Source: Vicinamibacterales bacterium
GTDB lineage: Bacteria; Acidobacteriota; Vicinamibacteria; Vicinamibacterales; UBA823
Direction of reading: 5' to 3'
DNA length: 64,000 nt
NCBI GenBank assembly: GCA_036012125.1
Contig: DASCOS010000009.1
Coordinates: forward strand, 283,436 to 347,435
A program made the position numbers and the translations under genes. Below are positions 17,855 through 26,230 of the stretch, piece after piece. A model generated the notes under the pieces. The model was given only the letters and a program-made list of their open reading frames with translations, was not told the DNA's origin and did no database searches. How positions within the stretch are numbered: the first letter of the stretch is position 1; every line of letters starts with the position of its first letter.

Positions 17855-18168
17855 GGTTGGGCCCGCAACTCGGTCCAACAGCGGACAACAGACGATTAGC
17901 CTTTTAGGTCTCGGGTTAGGTCTCCGAGGTTAAGATAATCCTCTAAACATCTCGTTTTTAAGGGAAAAACGAGCTGTTAATAAGCACTAGCCAATAGCAA
18001 CCAACATGGCGAAGCTCTCGCGAATATTCCCGTGATTTCCGCATGGAGTCTGGCACCAGACTCATGTTAAGCTGCGTTGTCTACGAGAGGCCGTTTCGGC
18101 GAGCTGAGGGCACACTGTGGTGTGCCTCGAGGCATGTCGCCACGTGGAAAAGACGCGGAGGGAGCGAA
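17855..18168 (+). other. Non-coding leader region with several perfect hairpins upstream of the Mo hydroxylase
   Basis: This 314-base gap holds four inverted repeats: CTCGTTTTT-AAGGG-AAAAACGAG (17951-17973), GAGTCTGG-CA-CCAGACTC (18046-18063, with CAT/ATG flanks), GCCG-TTT-CGGC (18090-18100) and GGCACAC-TGTG-GTGTGCC (18109-18126). The first could end transcription of the DUF1080 gene; the others lie in the presumed leader of the next gene. A reading frame from an ATG at 18043 runs into that gene, but its first 42 residues do not resemble the family. Confidence 0.5.
18046..18063. promoter_or_regulatory. Perfect inverted repeat upstream of the Mo hydroxylase gene
   Basis: GAGTCTGG and CCAGACTC are separated by two bases and flanked by CAT and ATG. 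This is either a dimeric repressor site or the top of an RNA hairpin. It lies about 105 bases before the GTG start of the molybdenum hydroxylase. Confidence 0.45.
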
Positions 18169-20589
18169 GTGGCTGACTACAAATACATCGGTAAGGATTA
18201 TCAGACTCCAGACATCGTCGCGAAAGTGACGGGAAAAGCGAAGTATGCCGAAGACTTCCGTGCCGAGGGAATGCTCTTTGCAAAGCTATTGCTGAGCCCG
18301 ATGCCCCACGCCCGCATCACGCGCATAGACGCAAGTGAAGCGCTGGCAATGGAAGGCGTTGAAGGGATTCTCACAGAAGACGACCTCCCGCCGGTGCAGC
18401 GCGAAGGCATCCAAGAGCGTGCACTCAATTCGACCGAGCCATTTTATGAAGGCCAGCCTGTTCTCGCTGTAGCTGCGGTCGACGAAACCACGGCCGCGGA
18501 TGCTATCGAGAAAATTCGTGTCGATTACGAGCCACTCCCGTTCGTAATCGACCCAATGGAGAGCCTTCGCCCGGGTAGTCCGAACGCACGCTTGGATGGC
18601 AATGCCTTCGCTGGGCGTGAGGTCACGACCGTCAAGTGGCCGGAGGATGTCTTTGCGTCTGCTGAACCCGGCAAGCTACCAATGGGTGAAGTCGGAGAGG
18701 AATGGGAGCACGGCGACGTTGAGGAGGCTCTTGCTGGAGCGGACCTCGTTCTCGATGAGACAATTGTTCAGGCCTCAACATCACATCAGCCACTTGAAAC
18801 ACGGACTGCGATGGCTTACTGGCAGAACGGGAAGTGCTATTTGCACTGCTCCACACAGAGCACCGTGCGCAGCCACGCGCCAGCGGCTGCGTGGATTGGA
18901 ATCGAGCCAGAAAACCTGGTGCTCATCGCCGAGTACAGCGGTGGGGGGTTCGGTAGCAAGATTCCTGGATCGATCTTTGAGGCCATCCCGGGATTACTGT
19001 CGCGGAAGATTGGGAAACCAGTCATGCTGCGGATCACGCGCCAAGAAGAGAACTATATTGGTCGTGCTCGTCCAGGCTACCAAGCACGGGTTAGGGCCGG
19101 TTTCCGTTCAGATGGCCGTTTGACTGCAGTAGACCTGTTCGTTGTGCAGGACAACGGCCCTTACAATCGCCAAGGTGATTTTCTCACCACTGGCCGAATC
19201 GTGTCACTGACCTACCAGCCTGAGAACATACGATTCCGCGGTCTAAGCGTGATGACGAATACTCCGCCGCGAGCCTCACAGCGAGGACCTGGCGGCGTTC
19301 AGGCGGTCGCCATGTTTGAGCCAGTCATGTCGAAGGCTGCGCGACAACTCGGCATTGATCATGTCGAGTTCCATAGAATCAACGCACCAAGTGGCACAGC
19401 CGCTTACGGACCAACGAATGACGAAGATGTTCGTCGCCGTGTCACAAGTGCCAACGTAAGCGAGGCGCTTGACCTAGGCAGCAAGCTCTTCAACTGGGAA
19501 GAGCGAAAGCAGCGAAGCGGCCAACGTAACGGCATGAAGGTAACGGGGGTCGGTGTGTCCGTGAGCCCGTACGTGGGTGGCAGTATCGGCTACGATGGTC
19601 TTCTCGTGATCAAGCCGGACGGCAAGATGTACGTTCAGTCTGGCATTGGCAATCTGGGCACGCACTCCGTCTTCGACACAACCCGGGCGGCGTGCGAGGT
19701 GCTGGACTTTCCTTTTGAGGACGTAACGGTCGCTTGGGGCGACACGAGCCGGCATCTCCCTTGGAGTGCTAGCCAGGGCGGTAGTCAAACTACCCACGCA
19801 CACACCCGTGCGAACTGGGCCGCCGGCCTCGATGCCAAGCGCAAACTGCAAGAAATCGCAGCGCGTGATTTAGGTGGGACGCCTGACGACTATGATGTCG
19901 GCGGCGGCCGCGTGTATCACCGGTCCAACCGCTCGCGGTTTCTCTCATTCGCGCGGGCGGCTGAGCGTGCAATCCAAATAGGCGGCAAGTACGATGGTCA
20001 CGAGTTACCAGAAGACATCAACCCGTTCACTGCAACATCGGCCACGAATTTAGCCGGCGGAGGTCTGATGGGTGTAGCACGTGACAATTTCGGGCGTGAC
20101 GGAGATACCTATACGTTCGTTATAGGTTTCGCGGAAGTTGAGGTTGACGTCGAGACGGGTCATGTCCGCGTTGTGGATTACGCATCAGCGGCCGACTGCG
20201 GCGTGATCATGCATCCCCGCAGCCTAGGTGGCCAGATCAATGGTGGCTCCATCCAAGGTTTTGGGCACGCAATGAAGCAACGGACGGCATATGACCAGCA
20301 TTGGGGTCTGCCGGTGGCGAAGCGATTTTACTCAAACAAGCCACCGACTATCCTAGATGTTCCGCTCCACATGAAGTGGGGAGCAGTCGATATCCCTGAC
20401 CCACAGACACCGGTCGGTGCGAAGGGAATCGGTGAGCCACCACAGGGTGCGGGTGCAGGTGCGGTGCTAAGTGCCATCGCTGATGCGATCGGCGACGAGC
20501 ATCTTCGCCGAACCCCGGTTACCCCGGACATGATTCTGAGCTCACTCGAGATGGGGCCGGACGGCAATTTAACCGCGAACATCGGTTAG
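18169..20589 (+). CDS. Molybdenum hydroxylase large subunit (xanthine dehydrogenase/aldehyde oxidase family)
   Basis: The protein (806 residues from GTG) has the two-part Mo-binding subunit: an N-terminal hammerhead domain (DYQTPDIVAKVTGKAKYAED, then LLLSPMPHARITRID), the dimer/MPT region (YSGGGFGSKI, RASQRGPGGVQAVAMFEP, SQGGSQTTHAH) and the C-terminal VGAKGIGEPPQGAGAGAV with the catalytic glutamate. The family hydroxylates heterocycles or aldehydes. GTG at 18169 follows GGAGGG and gives the normal N-terminus; the earlier in-frame ATG at 18043 has neither. Unusually, no FAD subunit or [2Fe-2S] subunit gene is adjacent, although such enzymes need electron-transfer partners. They may be encoded elsewhere. 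No signal peptide is seen. The gene ends in a strong terminator. The substrate is unknown. Confidence 0.87.
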   Translation: MADYKYIGKDYQTPDIVAKVTGKAKYAEDFRAEGMLFAKLLLSPMPHARITRIDASEALAMEGVEGILTEDDLPPVQREGIQERALNSTEPFYEGQPVLAVAAVDETTAADAIEKIRVDYEPLPFVIDPMESLRPGSPNARLDGNAFAGREVTTVKWPEDVFASAEPGKLPMGEVGEEWEHGDVEEALAGADLVLDETIVQASTSHQPLETRTAMAYWQNGKCYLHCSTQSTVRSHAPAAAWIGIEPENLVLIAEYSGGGFGSKIPGSIFEAIPGLLSRKIGKPVMLRITRQEENYIGRARPGYQARVRAGFRSDGRLTAVDLFVVQDNGPYNRQGDFLTTGRIVSLTYQPENIRFRGLSVMTNTPPRASQRGPGGVQAVAMFEPVMSKAARQLGIDHVEFHRINAPSGTAAYGPTNDEDVRRRVTSANVSEALDLGSKLFNWEERKQRSGQRNGMKVTGVGVSVSPYVGGSIGYDGLLVIKPDGKMYVQSGIGNLGTHSVFDTTRAACEVLDFPFEDVTVAWGDTSRHLPWSASQGGSQTTHAHTRANWAAGLDAKRKLQEIAARDLGGTPDDYDVGGGRVYHRSNRSRFLSFARAAERAIQIGGKYDGHELPEDINPFTATSATNLAGGGLMGVARDNFGRDGDTYTFVIGFAEVEVDVETGHVRVVDYASAADCGVIMHPRSLGGQINGGSIQGFGHAMKQRTAYDQHWGLPVAKRFYSNKPPTILDVPLHMKWGAVDIPDPQTPVGAKGIGEPPQGAGAGAVLSAIADAIGDEHLRRTPVTPDMILSSLEMGPDGNLTANIG

Positions 20590-20609
20590 CCAGTAGCTTG
20601 ATGGTTCGC

Positions 20610-20644
20610 AAAAAGGGGGCGGCGGATGCCGCCCCCTTTTTTTG
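20610..20644 (+). terminator. Strong Rho-independent terminator after the Mo hydroxylase
   Basis: AAAAAGGGGGCGGC (20610-20623) pairs perfectly with GCCGCCCCCTTTTT over 14 bases around a GGAT loop and continues into a T-run to 20643. It lies 20 bases after the stop codon. Because the stem starts with A and ends with T it could also work in reverse. Confidence 0.93.
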
Positions 20645-20677
20645 TGCTTCTCTCCCACGGACGATAAACTGAACACA

Positions 20678-21952
20678 ATGTCTCATGCGACTGTCGCTAT
20701 TCTCCGGACACAGCCATCAACCGTAATCAGCGACTATCATGAGCTGCTGAATCTGGCCGGGTATCGGCAGGTGATAGACCCTTCTGTCGATACAGCACTC
20801 AAAGTCAATATCTCCTGGCACTTCTTCTTTCCTGGTAGCTCGACCACACCGTGGCAGCTTGACGGAGTAATCCGCGCGATGAAGCAGGATGGGTATGATC
20901 CCGCACTACTCCACGCCTGCCACAACCGGACAGTCGTCATCGACGCACATTTGGGTGAGCGTGAGAATAAACAACTGCCAGTGGTTGAGACACACGGCCT
21001 TCGTAATATTCATCTTTATGAGGGCGAGGACTGGGTGCACATACGAGATGCCGTGGGTGATTTGGCCGACAAGTTTTTGTGCTTGAATAACGTTTATCCG
21101 AAAGGCTTTCTCATTCCAAAACGCTTTATTGGTGAAAACATCATCCATTTGCCAACCATCAAGACCCACGTCTTCACAACCACAACTGGTGCGATGAAAA
21201 ATGCCTTTGGAGGACTTCTCAACGAACGCCGACACTGGACCCATCCAGTGATTCACGAGACGCTCGTTGACCTCCTACTGATTCAGCGCAAGGTCCACCG
21301 GGGTGTATTCGCGGTCATGGATGGCACGTTCGCTGGCGATGGCCCCGGACCAAGGTGCATGACGCCGTACGTTAAGAACGTTATCCTGGCCAGTAGTGAT
21401 CAAGTGGCTATTGATGCCGTGGCGGCTAAGTTGATGGGCTTTGATCCGTTGTCAATCAAGTACATCCGGTTAGCACACGACGCGAAACTCGGATGTGGTG
21501 ACCCGCGTGACATCGCCATCGTTGGCGATGAAGCAGCCGGAGCCGAGCAATGGGGTTTCGTAGGACCGTTCCGCAAGATGACCTTTGCATCCAAAATGCA
21601 ACACAGGATCTACTGGGGACCACTGCGGCGACCACTTGAGTGGTCACTTAAGACCATACTGGCACCGTGGGCTTACCTCGCCAGCGTCCTGTATCACGAC
21701 AGCTTTTGGTATCCGACAAAAGGCCGCTCAGTAATGCGGGAAGTCTTAACCAGTAACTGGGGACGATTATTTCGTGGCTGGGAGCGAGCCGTCGCAGACA
21801 AGGATGGGTATCGCGTGAACGATGCACCCCCAGCAAAGTTGCACCGAACAGGATTCCGTGCACTCCTCACATCATTTAGAATTCTAGGGACTTGCCTCAA
21901 AGAGGCGCCGGAATTTTCTACTCGACGTCGCCGCGTGGCTAACCGGTCCTGA
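20678..21952 (+). CDS. DUF362-domain protein
   Basis: The 424-residue protein shows the DUF362 pattern: LKVNISWHFFFPGSSTTPWQ near the start, then ENIIHLPTIKTHVFTTTTGAMKNAFGG, AVMDGTFAGDGPGPR, and SSDQVAIDAVAAKLMGFDPL. Members often carry ferredoxin domains, but none is visible here: there are no clustered cysteine motifs. The function of the family is poorly known; some members are annotated as iron-sulfur or uncharacterised cytoplasmic proteins. I use the ATG at 20678, because the longer frame starts at a TTG inside the terminator's T-run. The C-terminal 120 residues (RPLEWSLKTILAPWAYLASV and beyond) look amphipathic and may touch the membrane. It is convergent with the S9 peptidase gene. 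Confidence 0.75.
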   Translation: MSHATVAILRTQPSTVISDYHELLNLAGYRQVIDPSVDTALKVNISWHFFFPGSSTTPWQLDGVIRAMKQDGYDPALLHACHNRTVVIDAHLGERENKQLPVVETHGLRNIHLYEGEDWVHIRDAVGDLADKFLCLNNVYPKGFLIPKRFIGENIIHLPTIKTHVFTTTTGAMKNAFGGLLNERRHWTHPVIHETLVDLLLIQRKVHRGVFAVMDGTFAGDGPGPRCMTPYVKNVILASSDQVAIDAVAAKLMGFDPLSIKYIRLAHDAKLGCGDPRDIAIVGDEAAGAEQWGFVGPFRKMTFASKMQHRIYWGPLRRPLEWSLKTILAPWAYLASVLYHDSFWYPTKGRSVMREVLTSNWGRLFRGWERAVADKDGYRVNDAPPAKLHRTGFRALLTSFRILGTCLKEAPEFSTRRRRVANRS

Positions 21953-22002
21953 TGGACGACCGGAAACTACACTCCGTAGGGATCACGCCAATCAAGCAGG
22001 AG

Positions 22003-24543
22003 TCACAATCCATCCGTTTTTGATTTCAGAGCTTCCTGCCCTTTCACATAAAGATCGAACCACTCCAACCATCGCGCCCACAAGTCTAGATAGTTTTCCT
22101 TCGCGCGTGGTCCGTGCGATTCGAAAGGGTAGATATAGAGAGCCGCCCTCTTCCCCAAACCGGTCAGTGCTTGCATCATTCGCTCAGACTGAATGAGAAA
22201 GGTGCCGGAGTTATTGTCCTGCTCCCCATGGTACATAAGTAGTGGTGAATGAATCTGATCCGCGTAAAAGAATGGTGAGATCTCGAGGTAAGTTGTCGGT
22301 GCGTCCCAGATGAACCGTTGCTCTCCTTGGAAAGTCATCGGCGTCAACGTGCGATTGTAAGCACCATCACCGGCGATCCCGGCTTTAAAGAACGGCGTGT
22401 GTGCGAGTAGATTGGCCGTCGCGAACGCACCGTAGCTGTGCCCGCCGTGTCCGATTCGATCGACGTCAACGTATCCCATCTCGTCAACTTTTCTAATTAC
22501 CGCGTACATTGTTTCAGTCATGTCCGCGACGAAACGGTCGTTAAACCGCCCGGCCTGACCGAGAATCGGGACGTCTGGATATACCACCGCATACCCTTGG
22601 GTCAGCCAGATATCCGACCAGCGAAGAAAGCTGAGCGGTGAAAAAACGTTATGATTACGAGCCCGGATCGACGCCTGTTTATACTCCTCGGCTGACGCGT
22701 ATTCTCGAGGATATGTCCAGAAAATTGCAGGAACCCGATCACCAGATTGGTAATCGGTCGGTAACGAAATCCGCGCCTGGATGGTGAGGCCATCCCGACG
22801 CGTGAATTCAAAGTCGATCCGCTGAGCAGCTGTAATCTCGGGATACGGGTCAACATTTTGGGTTAAGTTCTCCCACGCACCGTCAGTGCTCCACAGATAG
22901 CTGTCTGGTGCCATTGAAGTCATTTCTCGACTTACGATCATCCGTGTTAGGTCATCGTTGAGTGGAGTTAAGGGCCAATCGAACGTTTCGGCCGCGCCCT
23001 CAAATAGACGCGTGGTTACACCATTCGCAATTTCGACCCGATCAACAAATGGCTGCGGCGTAAATTGTTCGCCATAACCGGAACCCCGAAGATACGCAGA
23101 TTGACCATTGCTCGACATCATGACCGTCGTGATGCCATTGCCGTCTTGGCGCGTCAGTATTTCACCCGGTAGTTCGAGAACATTATCCGGGTCATAACTC
23201 ACCAACACCTGTCCGGCAGCCGGCTCAACCGACGTGTCGTATGCGAAAAGGGTCCGCTCGCCGTCCTCGGTGATTTCCGCAAAAAAATGATCGCCCGCAG
23301 CATCAAAATGAAGGTCGCTAAACCGACCTTCTGTCGACGTAAGAACCTTCGCCTCCGCAACAACAAACGGCTCCTCAACGCCCATCACGCGTTCTTGCTG
23401 TTTAGTGTCTCTAGTGTCATCACTTTCCTCAGCGGCCGTCGGCGTTCTGGCAAGCCACGACAAGCCACGCCCGTCAGGCCGCCACGCGACCTCTCGCGGC
23501 AGTTTCGCATCAGGCCGGTTGTCTCGCTCTGATGACTCGTACAACGGTATCTGTCGAATTGTTGACACAACGTCACCATCCAGATTCAGTACGTTGAGAT
23601 CGCGCCCAAAACTCGTGTATCCGACAATGTACGAAAACGGCTCAACGAGCTGTTCAGCGAGGATGTGTCCACCGTCCGGTGACAGGGCGATCGACAGATA
23701 CATAGCTGGATCGCCAATCGGTTGCGGTGCTTGTCCAGACGAAAGACGTGCGAGCTGTGCAGTTGTGTAGTAGCGAAATAGGTCAGCGTCGTACTCAGTC
23801 CGAAGCAGAAACGGTAGTGTTCGGGTTGGCGTTGCCTTCTCGCGTGTGCGACGCACAACGGGGCCGGTCGGCACCGGGTCGGCTTCGGGTTCTGAACCTC
23901 GGCCGGCCGGCACGAGCAGCGCAAGTACCGAGCCGTCTGGCATCCATTGCAGCATCCTCGAGGGCACGCCCGCACCACCCCGAGCTGCAAGTGTCGCCAT
24001 CACACGCGCATCGCTGAGCTGTTCAGTCGCACCAGTGCTGACGTCCGCCGTCCACACTTGAGTGCCTTCAGCTAAGTGCGCGAGAAATGCCAATCGGCTA
24101 CCGTCTGGAGACCAGATAGCGTCACTAACGAAACTTCCTTCCGGAACATCGATCGACCATCGCCGACGTTCCTCCAAAGCGTAGACGTCATAACCACGAA
24201 TGCCATAGGTCGCTAGCCGCCATTCCCGATCCACCTCTGGCATCAACTCCAGCATCCCAAGCCGTAGCGTCCGGCGTGCCATCACCTCGAGGCTCGACAA
24301 TTCATCAGATAACGGAATCAAAAAATGTGAACCGTTTGGACTTATTCGGTCAAGCTCCGCTAAGTTCTTGTCCCGGTCAAACAACTCCTGCACAGATACA
24401 GGCGGCAGTAAATAATCATTAGACGGATCGACCTGAGCCCGTATCGGTGAGGAGTCCAGCACCATAGCTATCAGCAGGATTGCCCCAACCACGACCGTAG
24501 AATCCTTAAAACGTCGTCGTTGCGAATCGATGTCTACCTTCAT
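22003..24543 (-). CDS. Exported S9-family prolyl-oligopeptidase-type peptidase (S9D, glutamyl endopeptidase-like)
   Basis: The N-terminus has a hydrophobic segment (STVVVGAILLIAMVLDSSPI, cleavage near RAQ) consistent with export. A beta-propeller (for example WSPDGSRLAFLAHLAEGTQV) precedes the hydrolase domain. The catalytic triad is visible: Ser703 in GHSYGAF, Asp776 in YHGEQDNN and His810 in ESHGPR. The segment GAYNRTLTPMTFQGEQR is characteristic of the S9D branch that includes plant CGEP-type glutamyl peptidases. It would cleave peptides in the periplasm. AAAGGTAG stands before the ATG. It follows the M20 hydrolase gene by 61 bases on the same strand and may be the end of a long transcript from the formate dehydrogenase operon. 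Specificity for glutamate is not proven. Confidence 0.88.
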   Translation of the reverse strand: MKVDIDSQRRRFKDSTVVVGAILLIAMVLDSSPIRAQVDPSNDYLLPPVSVQELFDRDKNLAELDRISPNGSHFLIPLSDELSSLEVMARRTLRLGMLELMPEVDREWRLATYGIRGYDVYALEERRRWSIDVPEGSFVSDAIWSPDGSRLAFLAHLAEGTQVWTADVSTGATEQLSDARVMATLAARGGAGVPSRMLQWMPDGSVLALLVPAGRGSEPEADPVPTGPVVRRTREKATPTRTLPFLLRTEYDADLFRYYTTAQLARLSSGQAPQPIGDPAMYLSIALSPDGGHILAEQLVEPFSYIVGYTSFGRDLNVLNLDGDVVSTIRQIPLYESSERDNRPDAKLPREVAWRPDGRGLSWLARTPTAAEESDDTRDTKQQERVMGVEEPFVVAEAKVLTSTEGRFSDLHFDAAGDHFFAEITEDGERTLFAYDTSVEPAAGQVLVSYDPDNVLELPGEILTRQDGNGITTVMMSSNGQSAYLRGSGYGEQFTPQPFVDRVEIANGVTTRLFEGAAETFDWPLTPLNDDLTRMIVSREMTSMAPDSYLWSTDGAWENLTQNVDPYPEITAAQRIDFEFTRRDGLTIQARISLPTDYQSGDRVPAIFWTYPREYASAEEYKQASIRARNHNVFSPLSFLRWSDIWLTQGYAVVYPDVPILGQAGRFNDRFVADMTETMYAVIRKVDEMGYVDVDRIGHGGHSYGAFATANLLAHTPFFKAGIAGDGAYNRTLTPMTFQGEQRFIWDAPTTYLEISPFFYADQIHSPLLMYHGEQDNNSGTFLIQSERMMQALTGLGKRAALYIYPFESHGPRAKENYLDLWARWLEWFDLYVKGQEALKSKTDGL

Positions 24544-24604
24544 CTACCTTTCCTTTCGATTCCAGCCCTAGCTATGCCAGACCCCTCGTACAGCCCAGTT
24601 TCTT

Positions 24605-26194
24605 CTAGGGCTGTCTGACGGTCGGATACTCGATACCGAGCTGCTCAAGATACGTGTCATACCGGGCTGGATCGAAGTAGTACTTTCGCATTTCCTCCCG
24701 GAACTCCCCCATGATTTCGCGATTTAGGTGAGTCGCCGGCCGGTCATCGGCACTGATAAATGGAACGTACTCCTGAGTCTTTGTCTGAACATCACGATAG
24801 TACGTCCAAGCCGCCTCAACCTTCTCCGGTTGGAGGAGAAAATCCAGCGCGGTCATTGCCATAACTTTTGCACCCGCTGTTGAGCCTTTGTGGGCGATCG
24901 GCGTTGCCATCGCGACGGCACTCGACCAGTGATGGCCGCCACCTCCCGTCCGGAAGTTCGAAGGGAATCTCAGAGTGACCGTCGGTACGTTCCACGAGAT
25001 ATCGCCAATATCATCCGAGCCGCCGCCGGTCCGGACGCCTTCAGGCGGCCCGCCCAACTCACCAAGTTCTGTCGCAAGTCCAGTCGGCTCGGCACCAAGC
25101 TCTTCCTGAAGAGCTCTGGCTAGGGTTTGGTCCGCTTCACTCCACTCGGGGAGTCCAACCATCTTGATATTCTCGTACATCGTCTCCGCAATCACCTTAT
25201 TGAAGTGCCGCGGCCAAGCCGACCCGAGGATCCGCCACTCCACTTCTGTATTAGTCATTTTGGCCGCTGCCTCCGCCGCTGTGTTGCCAATCTCGAAGAG
25301 GTCCTTGATGTGCTCGTAGTCGAGCTCGCGGAAGTAGTACCAAACTGAGGCGCGCGACGGCACAACGTTTGGCTGGTCGCCTCCATCTGTGATCACATAG
25401 TGCGTGCGTTGCGATAGCCTAAGGTGTTCACGTCGGTAGTTCATAGCCGCATTCATCAGTTCGACCGCATCGAGCGCGCTGCGACCCGACCATGGCCCTC
25501 CGGCCGAATGCGCCGACTCACCGTGGAATGTGTACTCTACCGACACGAGTCCATTACCACTGCCTTCGCCCCAACTCACGCCCATATTGCTACCGACATG
25601 GGTGAAAATCATGATGTCAACATCCTGAAACAGTCCGCCTCGAACGAAATAGGCCTTTGATCCCAACTGCTCCTCAGCAACACCTGGCCAGAGCATGATA
25701 GTTCCTGGAATCTCTTCGCGCTCCATGAGCTTCTTGAGAACGAGCGCCGCCGTCACGTTCACGGCCTGGCCAGAATTGTGCCCTTCGCCGTGGCCTGGGG
25801 CGCCGTCAATAATTGGGTCGTGGTAAGCCACTCCAGGCTTCTGCGACGCCTTGGGAATACCGTCGATGTCGCTCCCGAACGCGATAACCGGCTTGCCCGA
25901 TCCCCAGGTCGCAATCCACGCTGTTGGCATCTCTGCGACCCCTTGCTCTACCAAGAACCCGTTGTCGCTCAGGATGCCAGTCACATAACTGGATGTTTCG
26001 AACTCCTGAAAACCCAGCTCGCCGAAGCTAAAAATCTGGTCGACGGCCTGTTGTGTAAACTGTCGCAGACTCTCGACCTCAGCTACAGCTTCCTGTTTGA
26101 GGTCGTTGAGCCGCTCGACCTCTTGTCCATGGATAGAGAACGGGCTTGCGAGCAGAACGAACATTAAAACCGCTAACCAACAACGACTGTGCAT
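24605..26194 (-). CDS. Exported M20-family amidohydrolase (AbgB-like)
   Basis: A signal peptide (MHSRCWLAVLMFVLLASPFS, cleavage after IHGQ) precedes an M20 zinc hydrolase of the aminobenzoyl-glutamate utilisation B type. Seen: AVDQIFSFGELGFQEFETSS, AFGSDIDGIP, the metal site GHGEGHNSG, PGVAEEQLGSKAYF with the catalytic glutamates, the lid segment GESAHSAGGPWSGRSALDAV, and GGGSDDIGDISWNVP near the end. These enzymes cleave N-acylated or amide-linked amino acids. GGGAGG precedes the ATG. It is 36 bases downstream of the Nramp-like gene, so co-transcription is likely. With 529 residues it is a little longer than the E. coli protein because of the signal and a C-terminal extension. The substrate is unknown. 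Confidence 0.85.
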   Translation of the reverse strand: MHSRCWLAVLMFVLLASPFSIHGQEVERLNDLKQEAVAEVESLRQFTQQAVDQIFSFGELGFQEFETSSYVTGILSDNGFLVEQGVAEMPTAWIATWGSGKPVIAFGSDIDGIPKASQKPGVAYHDPIIDGAPGHGEGHNSGQAVNVTAALVLKKLMEREEIPGTIMLWPGVAEEQLGSKAYFVRGGLFQDVDIMIFTHVGSNMGVSWGEGSGNGLVSVEYTFHGESAHSAGGPWSGRSALDAVELMNAAMNYRREHLRLSQRTHYVITDGGDQPNVVPSRASVWYYFRELDYEHIKDLFEIGNTAAEAAAKMTNTEVEWRILGSAWPRHFNKVIAETMYENIKMVGLPEWSEADQTLARALQEELGAEPTGLATELGELGGPPEGVRTGGGSDDIGDISWNVPTVTLRFPSNFRTGGGGHHWSSAVAMATPIAHKGSTAGAKVMAMTALDFLLQPEKVEAAWTYYRDVQTKTQEYVPFISADDRPATHLNREIMGEFREEMRKYYFDPARYDTYLEQLGIEYPTVRQP

Positions 26195-26230
26195 GAAAGA
26201 CCTCCCTCGATAGCCGCCCGACCTAGGTAG

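Noticed and set aside
18043..18168. N-terminal extension of the Mo hydroxylase from ATG 18043
   Set aside because: It crosses two inverted repeats, lacks a ribosome site and does not look like the family; GTG 18169 has GGAGGG.
20642..20677. DUF362 protein starting at TTG 20642
   Set aside because: This start is inside the terminator's T-run; ATG 20678 is used.
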